Positions 7,578-15,614 of a stretch of 64,000 nt of DNA are shown here, in pieces (within the stretch, counting starts at the first letter, position 1; each line of letters opens with the position of its first letter). Below the pieces are notes generated by a model. It was not told where the DNA came from. It was given only the letters and a program-made list of their open reading frames with translations, and made no database searches. Source of the DNA: JAAZNO01 sp012798275. Its GTDB lineage: Bacteria > Chloroflexota > Anaerolineae > B4-G1 > SLSP01. The DNA is taken from positions 1 through 64,000 of the forward strand of contig DAOPQD010000008.1 in assembly GCA_035347995.1 (NCBI GenBank). Direction: 5' to 3'. The translations under genes and the position numbers were made by a program.

Positions 7578-8975
7578 ATGACCCCATCCTATGACGTGAT
7601 GATCCTCGGCGGAGGCCCCGGCGGCTACGTGGCCGCGATCCGCGCCGCGCAGCTGGGCTTGAAGGCCGCTGTGGTGGAGCGTGAGCATCTGGGCGGCGTG
7701 TGCCTGAATTGGGGCTGTATCCCCACCAAGGCGCTCTTGCGTAACGCCGAAATCGCTCGCCTGGTCACCGGCGGCGGCAAGGAATTCGGTTTCACGGCGG
7801 AGAATGTGACCCTGGACTACGCCGCCGCCGTCGAGCGCAGCCGCAAAATCTCCGCGCGCCTGGTCAAGGGCGTGGAACTCCTCATGCAGAGCCATGCCAT
7901 TGACGTGCTGTGGGGCGTGGGCCGGCTCACCTCGCCTACTACCGTCGAGATCGCCGCGAAGGACGGCGTGCAGACGCTCGAAGCGCCGCACATTATCCTG
8001 GCTACCGGCTCGCGGGCGCGGCTTATCCCCGGCGTAGAGGCCGACGGCGAGACGATTCTCACTGCCCGCCACGCGCTGGAGCGCCGTGAGCTGCCCGCCT
8101 CCGCCGTCATCATCGGCGCGGGGCCGATTGGATTAGAATTCGCCACGATCTGGGCCGCTTACGGCGCGCAGGTGACGGTGGTGGAAATGCTCGAGCACCT
8201 CCTGCCGGCGGAAGACGAGGACGCCGCCAGGGAGCTGGCCCGGTCGCTTAAGCGGCAGAAAATCAAGACATTGGAATCCACCCGCGTCGAAAGCCTTACC
8301 AGGACCGCAGCAGGAGTCGCCGTCCGCGTGATCGGGCCGAAGGGCGAGGCGACGCTCGAAGCCGAGGTCGCGCTGGTCGCCATCGGCGTGCGGCCCAACA
8401 GCGAGGACCTGGGCCTCGAAGCGGCAGGTGTCGCCACAGACCACGGGTGGGTCAAGGTGGATGCTTACATGCAGACGACTGTCCCCGGCGTTTACGCCAT
8501 CGGCGATTTGAACGGCCTGCTGCCGCTGGCGCACGTCGCCTCGGCGCAGGGGATTCTGGCCGTGGAGCATCTTGCCGGGCAGGAGGTCAGGCCCTTCGAC
8601 GTGAACGCCATGCCGCGCGGAACCTACACCTCGCCGCAGGTGGCTTCTTTTGGCCTGAGCGAGGCCAAAGCCCGCGCGCAGGGGCTGGCGGTGAAGGTGG
8701 GGCAGTTCCCCTTCCTGCCTAACGGCAAAGCGCTGGGCCTGGGCGAGAACGCTGGTTTCGTCAAGATTGTCGCAGAGGAGACGAGTCACGCAATTGTGGG
8801 CGCGGTCATCGTTGGCCCGGAGGCTACGGAGTTGTTGCCGGAGCTCGTGTTGGCGCACACCGCCGGGCTCACGCCGCACGACATCGCGACCACCGTTCAC
8901 GCGCATCCCACCCTCAACGAGGCCGTGATGGAAGCCGCGCACGGCGTGTTTGGCAAGGCGATACATATCGGGTAA
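7578..8975 (+). CDS. lpdA: dihydrolipoyl dehydrogenase
   Basis: A 465-residue flavoprotein that reoxidises the dihydrolipoyl group of 2-oxoacid dehydrogenase complexes or glycine cleavage H protein with NAD+. The FAD loop GGGPGGYVAAIRAAQLG is at residues 10-26, the redox disulfide is GGVCLNWGCIPTK near 38-50, the NAD loop is GAGPIGLEFA near 180, and AHPTLNEAV near the C-terminus holds the active-site His-Glu pair. No E1 or E2 gene is nearby. The ATG at 7578 is preceded by AAAGGAG; an in-frame TTG two codons earlier is less likely. It stands apart from the frameshifted endonuclease by 63 bases. Confidence 0.93.
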   Translation: MTPSYDVMILGGGPGGYVAAIRAAQLGLKAAVVEREHLGGVCLNWGCIPTKALLRNAEIARLVTGGGKEFGFTAENVTLDYAAAVERSRKISARLVKGVELLMQSHAIDVLWGVGRLTSPTTVEIAAKDGVQTLEAPHIILATGSRARLIPGVEADGETILTARHALERRELPASAVIIGAGPIGLEFATIWAAYGAQVTVVEMLEHLLPAEDEDAARELARSLKRQKIKTLESTRVESLTRTAAGVAVRVIGPKGEATLEAEVALVAIGVRPNSEDLGLEAAGVATDHGWVKVDAYMQTTVPGVYAIGDLNGLLPLAHVASAQGILAVEHLAGQEVRPFDVNAMPRGTYTSPQVASFGLSEAKARAQGLAVKVGQFPFLPNGKALGLGENAGFVKIVAEETSHAIVGAVIVGPEATELLPELVLAHTAGLTPHDIATTVHAHPTLNEAVMEAAHGVFGKAIHIG

Positions 8976-9051
8976 GAGGTCAGGGGTAAGCGGTGATGGG
9001 GAATGAGTTACCCATCACCCATCACCCATTACCCATTACCCTTAACTGCTG
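8976..9051 (+). repeat. CCCATCACCCATTACCC degenerate spacer
   Basis: The 76-base gap between lpdA and the PyrK-like gene is mostly short units CCCATCA and CCCATTA repeated about five times (9010-9042), preceded by a partly complementary GGTGATGGGGAATGAG (8991-9006), so it can fold. Related units appear in several other gaps of this window. Confidence 0.6.
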
Positions 9052-9786
9052 ATGAGCAAACACACCACCGCCATTTTCCGCGACGCGCGGCCTGAACCGC
9101 CGTTCTGGGCCGTGCGCTTTGAGGGGCCTAATCCGCCGCGACCGGGCTGTTTTGTGCTCGCGGATTTGGGTGGGCCGTTGCGCGAGGTGTTCTTTCCGGC
9201 GGCGGCGACGGCGACAGGCTTTGAAGTGTTCGTGCCCCCGGGACACGCGGTGCAGCGCTTGTTGCCGGGCGCAGAAGTGGATCTGCTTGGCCCCTTCGGG
9301 CGCGGCTTTCAGCTCGGCCAGGGGGAACGCTTGCTGCTGGTGGCTGAGGCGCACACCCTCCCTCCCCTGCTGCCGTTGCTCGAAGCGGCGCCGATGGTGA
9401 CGTTGGTGCTTGCGGCACCTACGCGGGCCTTGATGCCGGCGGCGCAGCGTTTCCCCCCAGCGGTCGAGCTGCTCCTCATCACACAAGACGGCTCGGCCGG
9501 CTATGCGGGGACGCTCGCCGCCTGCCATCATGCGGACTCGCCCGTGCTGGAGGCGGTGCAGTGGGCAGACTGCGTTTGCGCTTCGTGCGAGCCTTCTTTC
9601 TATCCCGTCCTCGCGCGGATCGTGCGGCAGCAACGGCTGAATCCCGCACCGAACTTTGCGCAGGCGCTGGTCCAGACGCCCATGCCCTGCGGCGTAGGCG
9701 CGTGCGAAGTCTGCCGCGTCTCGACCGCTCATGGGGAGAAGCGCGCCTGCACCGACGGCCCCGTCTTCGATGTGTTGGATTTTTGA
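9052..9786 (+). CDS. PyrK-like flavin/2Fe-2S electron transfer protein
   Basis: A 244-residue protein resembling PyrK, which passes electrons from dihydroorotate dehydrogenase 1B to NAD. The C-terminus has the 2Fe-2S ligand pattern CGVGACEVC followed by a fourth Cys 12 residues later (MPCGVGACEVCRV, then RACTDGPVFD). The N-terminal FAD-binding barrel is recognisable only loosely (PRPGCFVLADLG, DLLGPFGRGF). It is followed by a dihydroorotate-dehydrogenase-like gene, which supports the pairing, but both partners are diverged, so the physiological substrate may not be dihydroorotate. Start ATG at 9052 has no strong ribosome site; the gap before it is repeat sequence. Confidence 0.7.
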   Translation: MSKHTTAIFRDARPEPPFWAVRFEGPNPPRPGCFVLADLGGPLREVFFPAAATATGFEVFVPPGHAVQRLLPGAEVDLLGPFGRGFQLGQGERLLLVAEAHTLPPLLPLLEAAPMVTLVLAAPTRALMPAAQRFPPAVELLLITQDGSAGYAGTLAACHHADSPVLEAVQWADCVCASCEPSFYPVLARIVRQQRLNPAPNFAQALVQTPMPCGVGACEVCRVSTAHGEKRACTDGPVFDVLDF

Positions 9787-9787
9787 T

Positions 9788-9935
9788 GCTGGAAGCTGGA
9801 TACTGGAAGCTGGTTGCTGGAAGCTGGATGCTGGAAGCTGGGAACTGGATGTCCCCATTACCCATTACTCATTACTCATCACCCATTTCCTGTTACTCAT
9901 CACCCGCTTTCTCGCTTTTTCGCCTTTTCGCTTTC
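9788..9935 (+). repeat. tandem CTGGAAGCTGGAT repeat and CATTACTCAT spacer
   Basis: Directly after the PyrK-like stop come four to five imperfect copies of a 14-15 base unit CTGGAAGCTGGAT (9788-9850), then CCCATTACTCATTACTCAT-type units (9853-9905), then TCGCTTTTTCGCC-type units (9908-9935) up to the next ATG. Nothing coding is supported here. Confidence 0.8.
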
Positions 9936-9939
9936 TCGT

Positions 9940-10785
9940 ATGATCGAACTCGCGCCTGACCACAAATTTGGACTGTCCATTGCCACGCCTGTGCTGCCGT
10001 CGGCGGGTACTTTCGGCTATGGCGAGGCGTACCGCGACCTGGTGGATTACCGCGATTTGGGCGCGCTCGTGACCAACCCGGTGAGCCTGCGTCCGCGCGG
10101 CGCTGCCAACCCGCCGCGCCTTGCCGTCCGCAGCGAGACGCTTCTCATCCATACCGGACATCCCAATCCGGGCCTGAGCGCCATCCTGCGCCAGTACCGC
10201 GAGCTCTGGGAACGGCTTGGACTGCCGGTGATCCTTCATGTGTTAGCTTCAAGCCCGGCCGAAATGGCCGCCGTCGCCGACAAGCTCGCGGGTGAACCCA
10301 CCCTCCACGGCATCGAGCTGGGACTTGACGAGCACACTTCCGTCGAAAAGGCGCTGGCGCTGCTCAGAGCGCTGCGCCTGAACAGTGACCTGCCGGTCAT
10401 TGTGCGCCTCCCCTTTAGCGAGGTGGCGACCCTGGCGGGTCCCCTGACTGAGGCGGGCGTTGATGCGCTGACCCTCACCGCGCCGCCGCGCGGTTTGTTG
10501 CCGCTGCTCGAGGACGCCGACGAGGGGCCCCCCGCCTTCATGCGCGGGCGGCTCTATGGGCCGGCGCTCCTGCCCCTGCTGTTGCACGAGCTCTCGCATT
10601 GGACGCCGCGATTGCCGGTCCCGGTGATCGCTTGCGGCGGGATTGGTTCCCTCGAAGACGCCCGCGCCTGCCTGGCTCTCGGCGCGGTCGCCGTCCAGCT
10701 CGACGCCAGCATCTGGCGGCAGCCGGAGTTGCTCCATCACATTGCCAGGGAGCTTGCCCATGACTCAGGAAATGTCCCCCATTGA
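9940..10785 (+). CDS. dihydroorotate dehydrogenase-like protein with altered active site
   Basis: A 281-residue TIM-barrel flavoprotein relative of PyrD. The start (GLSIATPVLPSAGTFGYG) and the FMN-phosphate region (IACGGIGSLEDARACLALGA) match class 1 dihydroorotate dehydrogenases. The central NxSCPN signature with the catalytic Cys is missing: the equivalent place reads GIELGLDEHTS. The conserved Lys of the KLSPN segment is also replaced (VIVRLPFS). It is therefore unlikely to be an ordinary pyrimidine biosynthetic enzyme. It sits with the PyrK-like gene. No convincing ribosome site precedes the ATG; the upstream gap is repeat sequence. Its end overlaps the next gene by 26 bases. Confidence 0.65.
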   Translation: MIELAPDHKFGLSIATPVLPSAGTFGYGEAYRDLVDYRDLGALVTNPVSLRPRGAANPPRLAVRSETLLIHTGHPNPGLSAILRQYRELWERLGLPVILHVLASSPAEMAAVADKLAGEPTLHGIELGLDEHTSVEKALALLRALRLNSDLPVIVRLPFSEVATLAGPLTEAGVDALTLTAPPRGLLPLLEDADEGPPAFMRGRLYGPALLPLLLHELSHWTPRLPVPVIACGGIGSLEDARACLALGAVAVQLDASIWRQPELLHHIARELAHDSGNVPH

Positions 10786-11344
10786 GACCTCTCGTACCCG
10801 TCCGCTGCCGGAAGGGACTCCTCCGCGCCAGCGCCGCTCCCCTGGCCAGGGAGTGTTGTGGGCGTTGCTGTTGCTCTCGTTGGCGCTCAACGGCGTGGCG
10901 CTGTACTGGATCGGCGCGATGCAACGCGAGCTGCAGGCGGCGCAGGGACAATTCCATGAGATAGTGGGCAGCGCCCGGGCCGATTTGCAGGCGTGGAGCG
11001 GACAGCCGCTCGCCCTGCAAATCGCCATTGACCAGACAATCCCCATTTCCGACACGGTGAGCATCTCGGACACCTTCACCGTGCCCATAGACACAGTTTT
11101 CCCCTTTTCCACGCAAGTGCGCACTTCGTTCAACATTCCCCTGCTCGGCAGGCAGGAGCTTTCCATTCCGGTAGCGGGTTCCGTGCCGGTAAAAGCCACG
11201 TTTGAAGTCCCCCTTCAAGCGGAATTCCCGATTTCGATGACCTATCGTCTGGCCTTGGATTTGCCCGTGGAGGTGACTTTGCCCCCCGAAGTGCTGCAAC
11301 CTGTTGACCAAATGCTGCAGCAGCTGGAAGTCGGTTTGAGGTGA
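10760..11344 (+). CDS. membrane-anchored protein of unknown function
   Basis: A 194-residue protein with a Pro/Arg-rich cytoplasmic start, one membrane segment at about residues 32-50 (GVLWALLLLSLALNGVALYW), a short coiled coil (MQRELQAAQGQFHE) and an outside domain rich in beta-prone repeats such as IPISDTVSISDTFTVPIDTVFPF. The repeated SIPV/FPIS pattern resembles a repetitive beta-fibre or an amphipathic ladder. I do not recognise a family. The ATG at 10760 overlaps the tail of the dihydroorotate-dehydrogenase-like gene in another frame, so they are probably one transcript. Confidence 0.65.
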   Translation: MTQEMSPIETSRTRPLPEGTPPRQRRSPGQGVLWALLLLSLALNGVALYWIGAMQRELQAAQGQFHEIVGSARADLQAWSGQPLALQIAIDQTIPISDTVSISDTFTVPIDTVFPFSTQVRTSFNIPLLGRQELSIPVAGSVPVKATFEVPLQAEFPISMTYRLALDLPVEVTLPPEVLQPVDQMLQQLEVGLR

Positions 11345-11473
11345 ACATCATCAATAGGGAAAGTGACACTCCCCACTAGGGGGGGCCTTGCCGCAAGGCT
11401 ATAATGACGGCATGTCTCGCAGGAGCACTCTGAGGGTGATTGCTGACGCACATTTCCAGGAGGAGAGAAGCCG

Positions 11474-12241
11474 GTGACCGGCGTCGCACAAAGCCCGATT
11501 GAACATCCCTCGATGCCCCCAGCGGGCGCGGCAACCCCAGATCAACATCAGGAAGCCGTGATGCGAGGGATGTTTTCGCGTATCGCGGCGCGCTACGACA
11601 CGATCAACCACATCATCTCGCTGGGACAGGATCAGCGCTTGCGCCGTGAAGCGCTGCGGCGTGCGCCATTGCCTGCCGCGGGCCGGCTGCTCGACGTGGC
11701 GAGTGGCACGGGCGATGTGGCGTTGCAGGCGCGGCGAAAGTATCCGGGACTGCATGTCGTCGGCGTTGACCTCACCTGGGCGATGCTGCGCGGCGCCCAA
11801 ATCAAATCCGCCGCCGTGAGACCGCCTTTGGTGTGGACTGTGGGGGATGGCCTGGCGCTGCCCTTCCCTGATGCCGCCTTCGACGCCGTCATCTCGGCGT
11901 TTATGATGCGCAACGTGCCCGATGTGCGACGCGCTTTCGCGGAACAGGCGCGCGTGGTGCGTCCGGGGGGGCGCGTGATCTGCCTGGAGATGAGCTGGCC
12001 GCGTCGGTTCCCCATGTCGGCGCTGTTTAACCTGTACTTCAACGGTTGGGTGCCTTTCATCGGACGGCTGATTTCGGGAGATGCCGGGGCGTATACCTAT
12101 CTCCCGCGCTCCGTCAAGCGTTTTTTACGCCCGGAGGGTGTGGCGCAGCAAATGGAGGCGGCCGGCCTGCGATGCATTACCTGGGACACGCACATGCTCG
12201 GCACGGCGGTGATCGTCGTCGGCGAGAGGCCGGCGTCGTAG
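11474..12241 (+). CDS. menG: demethylmenaquinone/ubiquinone-type C-methyltransferase
   Basis: A 255-residue SAM-dependent methyltransferase of the UbiE/MenG family, which adds the ring methyl group in the last step of menaquinone synthesis. RIAARYDTINHIISLGQDQ matches the family start, LLDVASGTGDVAL is the AdoMet loop near residue 73, and MMRNVPD plus LRPGGRV-like VVRPGGRVICLE are typical. The GTG at 11474 follows AGGAGAG at 11460-11466. The first 25 residues are a Pro/Ala extension. A TATAAT at 11400-11405 lies about 60 bases upstream but no good -35 is seen. In an anaerobic Chloroflexota-like organism menaquinone is the expected quinone. Confidence 0.9.
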   Translation: MTGVAQSPIEHPSMPPAGAATPDQHQEAVMRGMFSRIAARYDTINHIISLGQDQRLRREALRRAPLPAAGRLLDVASGTGDVALQARRKYPGLHVVGVDLTWAMLRGAQIKSAAVRPPLVWTVGDGLALPFPDAAFDAVISAFMMRNVPDVRRAFAEQARVVRPGGRVICLEMSWPRRFPMSALFNLYFNGWVPFIGRLISGDAGAYTYLPRSVKRFLRPEGVAQQMEAAGLRCITWDTHMLGTAVIVVGERPAS

Positions 12242-12325
12242 TAAAAAGTGACGTGTGAATGAAAATGTGAGTTGTGAGCCGCAACCCGTGGGCCGAGACT
12301 GCAACGGCTCTCTACTCACGGCTCA

Positions 12326-12352
12326 CTGATCTCTATTTGCTGAGGAGGAAAT
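12326..12352 (+). promoter_or_regulatory. leader module B upstream of the decarboxylase alpha gene
   Basis: CTGATCTCTATTTGC followed by GAGGAGG and the ATG at 12353. Nearly the same words precede the MFS gene on the minus strand (20929-20957) and a related form precedes the M20 hydrolase (41277-41318). Upstream, at 12276-12325, is a diverged copy of the GTGAGCC...GGCTCAC inverted repeat of leader module A. Confidence 0.6.
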
Positions 12353-13897
12353 ATGGATCCAACGACTGATCCTCGAGTGGCGGCATTACACGACAGAGAG
12401 GCGCGCGCCCAGGAGGGCGGCGGCGCCGATCGTATCGCCAGCCAGCACGCCAAGGGCAAACAAACCGCCCGTGAGCGCATTGAGATGCTGCTCGATCCCG
12501 GCACATTCCATGAATTGCAGGCTTTCGTGGTCAGCCCTACCGATGGCGAGAGCGCTATCCCAGGCGATGGGGTGGTCACCGGCTACGGTGAGATTGACGG
12601 ACGCATGGTCTACGTTTACGCGCAGGACTTTACCGTTTATGGCGGCTCGGTCTCGCTCACGCACGCGCGCAAAATCGTCCGCGTGCAGGAACTCGCCATG
12701 AACAGCGGTTGTCCCATCATCGGCCTGCTGGACTCCGGCGGCGCCCGCATTCAAGAGGGCGTCAGCGCGCTCCAGGGCTACGGCGAGATCTTCCGCCGCA
12801 ATGCCCTGGCCTCTGGCGTGACCCCGCAGATTTCCGTGATGCTCGGCCCTTGCGCGGGCGGCGCTTCCTACAGCCCCGCGCTGACCGATTTCATCATCAT
12901 GACCAACAAGACCTCGGTGATGTTCATTACCGGCCCGGATGTGGTCAAGAGCGTCACCGGCGAGGTGATTGATCAGCAGAGCCTCGGCGGCGCGATGGCG
13001 CACTTCACCAAGAGCGGCGTCGCCAGTTTTGTGGCTGAAAGTGAGGAGGCCTCGCTGGCGTTGGTGCGCCGCTTGCTGAGCTATCTCCCTTCCAACAACG
13101 TCGAGGATCCACCCTACATTTCTCCCGCCGATCGCCCTGACCGTACAGATCCGGGCTTGAATACGCTGGTGCCCGAGGATCCCAACACGCCTTATGACAT
13201 GCGCGAGGTCATCGAGCGCGTCTTCGATCAGGGCTCCTTCATGGAAGTGCAGGCGGGGTGGGCGCAGAACGCCATCGTTGGCTTTGCCCGGCTCGATGGA
13301 CAGCCGGTGGGGGTAGTGGCGCAGCAGCCGATGTACATGGCGGGCGTGATTGACATTGATGCCTCGGACAAGATCTGCCGCTTTGTCAGCTTCTGTGATG
13401 CGTTCAATCTGCCCGTGTTGACCTTTGTGGACTCGCCCGGCTTTCTGCCCGGCACGCATCAGGAACACGGCGGCATCATTCGGCACGGCGCCAAGATCAT
13501 TTATGCTTACGTGGAGGCGACCGTCCCCAAGATCTCCGTGGTCACCCGCAAAGCCTATGGCGGCGCCTACGTCGTGATGAGCAGCAAGGGCATCGGCGCG
13601 GACCTGCACTTCGCCTGGCCCTCTGCGGAGATCGCCGTGATGGGCGCGGAGGGCGCGGTGAATATCCTCAACCGCCGCGAGATCTCCGAGGCAGCGGACC
13701 CGGAGGCCCGGCGCGCTGAACTGATTGCCGAATACCGCGAGAAATTCGCCAATCCCTACCGCGCGGCGGAAGAGGGGATCGTGGATACGGTCATCGAACC
13801 GGCGCAGACGCGCCCCCTCCTCATTGCGGCGCTGCGGGCCTTGCGCGAACCGGCGCGGCAATTGCCGGTGAAGAAGCATGGCGTTATGCCGATGTGA
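12353..13897 (+). CDS. mmdA: acyl-CoA carboxylase/decarboxylase carboxyltransferase subunit (MmdA/PccB type)
   Basis: A 514-residue carboxyltransferase of the crotonase-like family. It moves CO2 between biotin and an acyl-CoA such as methylmalonyl-CoA/propionyl-CoA. SGGARIQEG near 125 and PGFLPGTHQEHGGIIRHGAK near 361-380 are typical of the propionyl/methylmalonyl enzymes, and the C-terminal MGAEGAVNIL closes the second domain. Its operon includes a gamma-like membrane anchor, a biotin carrier and a beta membrane subunit, so the natural reading is the alpha subunit of a Na+-translocating methylmalonyl-CoA decarboxylase, not a biosynthetic carboxylase. No biotin carboxylase gene is present in the window, which agrees. 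GAGGAGG precedes the ATG. Confidence 0.92.
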   Translation: MDPTTDPRVAALHDREARAQEGGGADRIASQHAKGKQTARERIEMLLDPGTFHELQAFVVSPTDGESAIPGDGVVTGYGEIDGRMVYVYAQDFTVYGGSVSLTHARKIVRVQELAMNSGCPIIGLLDSGGARIQEGVSALQGYGEIFRRNALASGVTPQISVMLGPCAGGASYSPALTDFIIMTNKTSVMFITGPDVVKSVTGEVIDQQSLGGAMAHFTKSGVASFVAESEEASLALVRRLLSYLPSNNVEDPPYISPADRPDRTDPGLNTLVPEDPNTPYDMREVIERVFDQGSFMEVQAGWAQNAIVGFARLDGQPVGVVAQQPMYMAGVIDIDASDKICRFVSFCDAFNLPVLTFVDSPGFLPGTHQEHGGIIRHGAKIIYAYVEATVPKISVVTRKAYGGAYVVMSSKGIGADLHFAWPSAEIAVMGAEGAVNILNRREISEAADPEARRAELIAEYREKFANPYRAAEEGIVDTVIEPAQTRPLLIAALRALREPARQLPVKKHGVMPM

Positions 13898-13910
13898 AGG
13901 AGTGTGGCCT

Positions 13911-14264
13911 GTGGATGTTGAACTGCTCAAACAGGCGCTGTGGCTCACCCTCATCGGGATGGGGATGACGTTTGCGGCCATCGGAGCGCTGGTGTTGGGG
14001 ATGTATGCTTTGGGCAGCATCAAGCCCCGAAAAGCGGCAGGGGAAGCCATGGCCGAAGAAGCGGAGGAAGCGCCGGCGGTAGCTGCGGAAGCCGCGCTCT
14101 CGACCGCTGAGGCGCGCTATCAGGCAGCGGCGGCCGCGGTCGCCGTGGCCCGAGCGCAGGCGCGGCCAGAAGTCCGGCGTTCGGCCGGCGCCCCCGTGGA
14201 TCAGTGGCGCGCCTGCGTCCGCCATCAACAGCTGCTCCGACGGAATCAGGCGGCCCGGCGCTGA
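13911..14264 (+). CDS. gamma-like subunit of the Na+-pump decarboxylase (OadG family)
   Basis: A 117-residue protein with one N-terminal membrane helix (LWLTLIGMGMTFAAIGALVLGMYALG), the hallmark of OadG/gamma subunits that anchor the biotin-dependent decarboxylase and help assemble it. An Ala/Glu-rich linker follows. The C-terminus (SAGAPVDQWRACVRHQQLLRRN) is Arg-rich and less typical. The start is GTG at 13911, preceded by AAGGAG at 13897-13902, which overlaps the stop of the alpha gene. Spacing and position in the operon support the call more than the weak sequence conservation of this family does. Confidence 0.75.
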   Translation: MDVELLKQALWLTLIGMGMTFAAIGALVLGMYALGSIKPRKAAGEAMAEEAEEAPAVAAEAALSTAEARYQAAAAAVAVARAQARPEVRRSAGAPVDQWRACVRHQQLLRRNQAARR

Positions 14265-14343
14265 AGGTGCACCGGGCGCAGCCGTCTGCTGAAGCAGGTC
14301 GAAAAGTCAGCCAGGTGCTTGGGCGAGTTTTAAGGAGAAAAAT

Positions 14344-14757
14344 ATGCCAGTCTATCGTGTGACTGTTGCTGGAAAAGAGTATCGCGTCGAAGTGCCCAAC
14401 CCCCGTGAGCAGCCGGTGCGGGCGGTGGTGGACGGCGAGGTCGTCGAGGTGTGGATGGAGGAGAGCACCCCGGTCGCCAGTGCGACCCCGGCGCCAGCTC
14501 CGCCCGTTGTCGTCGCGACGCCGACGGCGGTCGTCTCGCAGGCCGGCGATGTGACGGCCCCCCTGCCGGGCGTGGTGACCGTGATTTCTGTCAAGGTCGG
14601 GGACCGCGTCAAGCCGGGACAGGAGCTCTGCATCCTCGAAGCGATGAAAATGAACAACCCGATTCGTGCAACTGCCGGCGGCGTGGTGAAGGCCGTCTAC
14701 GTCACGGTCGGTCAGCAGGTTCAGCACGGCACGCCCCTTTTCCACATCGCGGATTGA
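14344..14757 (+). CDS. biotin carboxyl carrier subunit
   Basis: A 137-residue biotin carrier. Residues 1-35 resemble the N-terminal segment of decarboxylase carriers (YRVTVAGKEYRVEV), followed by a Pro/Ala/Val flexible linker and the biotinyl domain from about residue 65. EAMKMN near residue 100 contains the lysine that is biotinylated. In the complex the swinging biotin carries CO2 from the carboxyltransferase to the membrane beta subunit, where decarboxylation drives Na+ export. AAGGAGAAAAAT precedes the ATG. The GNAT gene starts four bases after its stop. Confidence 0.93.
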   Translation: MPVYRVTVAGKEYRVEVPNPREQPVRAVVDGEVVEVWMEESTPVASATPAPAPPVVVATPTAVVSQAGDVTAPLPGVVTVISVKVGDRVKPGQELCILEAMKMNNPIRATAGGVVKAVYVTVGQQVQHGTPLFHIAD

Positions 14758-14761
14758 GCTC

Positions 14762-15565
14762 ATGGAGAGCAACGGTTCGGTCAATGCGGCCGCGATCACC
14801 CAACTCACCTCCCAGATCAACGCCTTGCGCAGCGACCTGGAGTGGACGCTGGCGCACTTCATCTTTGTGGCGGCGGCGACGGCCCTTTCGGAGGACTGCG
14901 ATATCGTCTGCTCCCCCGCCATGTCCGTCGCCAGCTATCATGGCTCGCGTTTCCCCGAACTGGCATTCCTGGGCGAATCGCCGGAGCTGTTGCGAACTTA
15001 CACGACCTTTCTGGTGGATCCGGGGAGCGAGGTGCATCTGTTGGTCGCCGCTGAGCAGCGCGCCATCGCGGAGCAGGCCTTTGCGGTGATCGAGATCCGC
15101 CCTTCCTGGCAGCTGGTCTTTCGCGGCGACGTGCGGCAGTTGGATGCCGGCGCGGCGACGGCGCTCAAGCCCCGGCATCTGGCGGCGATGCAGGCCCTGG
15201 CGCAGAAGGCCGAAATCTCCACCATGGGCGAGGAGCTCTTCGAGCGTGGGCCGGCGATGGGCATTTGGGAAGGGCGCACCCTCATCGCCATGGGCGCTAC
15301 CCGCACGCGCCTGCCTGAAGTCGCTGAGATCGGCAAAATTGCGGTGCACCCCGAGTATCGGCAGCGTGGCTACCTGGAGAATGTCGTCGCCGCGCTGCTG
15401 CAAGTGCTGCTCGCGGAAGAAGAGCAGCTGACGGTGTTCACGATGGTGCAGCAGGGGCACACCGAGGCGTTGCACCACTACGAGGCGTTGGGTTTTGAAC
15501 GGGCGCGCCCCATGTATCTGATGCGGTGTCTGGTGGCCGAAGAGCCCGCGTCGCTGGTGAAGTAG
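14762..15565 (+). CDS. GNAT-family N-acetyltransferase inside the decarboxylase operon
   Basis: A 267-residue protein whose C-terminal half is a GNAT fold: IGKIAVHPEYRQRGYLENVVAALLQ is the acetyl-CoA-binding strand and RxxGxx-like loop (here RQRGYL), and ALHHYEALGFERARP is the usual C-terminal helix-strand. The N-terminal half (residues 1-130) is not recognised. It lies between the biotin carrier (4-base gap) and the beta subunit (49-base gap) on the same strand, so it should be co-transcribed. An acetyltransferase that modifies a subunit of this complex, or that senses acetyl-CoA, would make sense, but this is inference. Confidence 0.8.
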   Translation: MESNGSVNAAAITQLTSQINALRSDLEWTLAHFIFVAAATALSEDCDIVCSPAMSVASYHGSRFPELAFLGESPELLRTYTTFLVDPGSEVHLLVAAEQRAIAEQAFAVIEIRPSWQLVFRGDVRQLDAGAATALKPRHLAAMQALAQKAEISTMGEELFERGPAMGIWEGRTLIAMGATRTRLPEVAEIGKIAVHPEYRQRGYLENVVAALLQVLLAEEEQLTVFTMVQQGHTEALHHYEALGFERARPMYLMRCLVAEEPASLVK

Positions 15566-15614
15566 CCGACGCCGCCTTCACTCAGTCACTCAATCACGAC
15601 AAGGAGCAAAAGTA

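Noticed and set aside
12386..14050. A 554-codon minus-strand frame opposite the carboxyltransferase
   Set aside because: His/Arg-rich mirror of a highly expressed gene, with no recognisable domain.
14160..14264. Frameshift near the end of the decarboxylase gamma-like gene
   Set aside because: Another frame gives a plausible Pro/Trp-containing tail, but the family is too variable at its C-terminus to decide; no homopolymer or slip site supports it.
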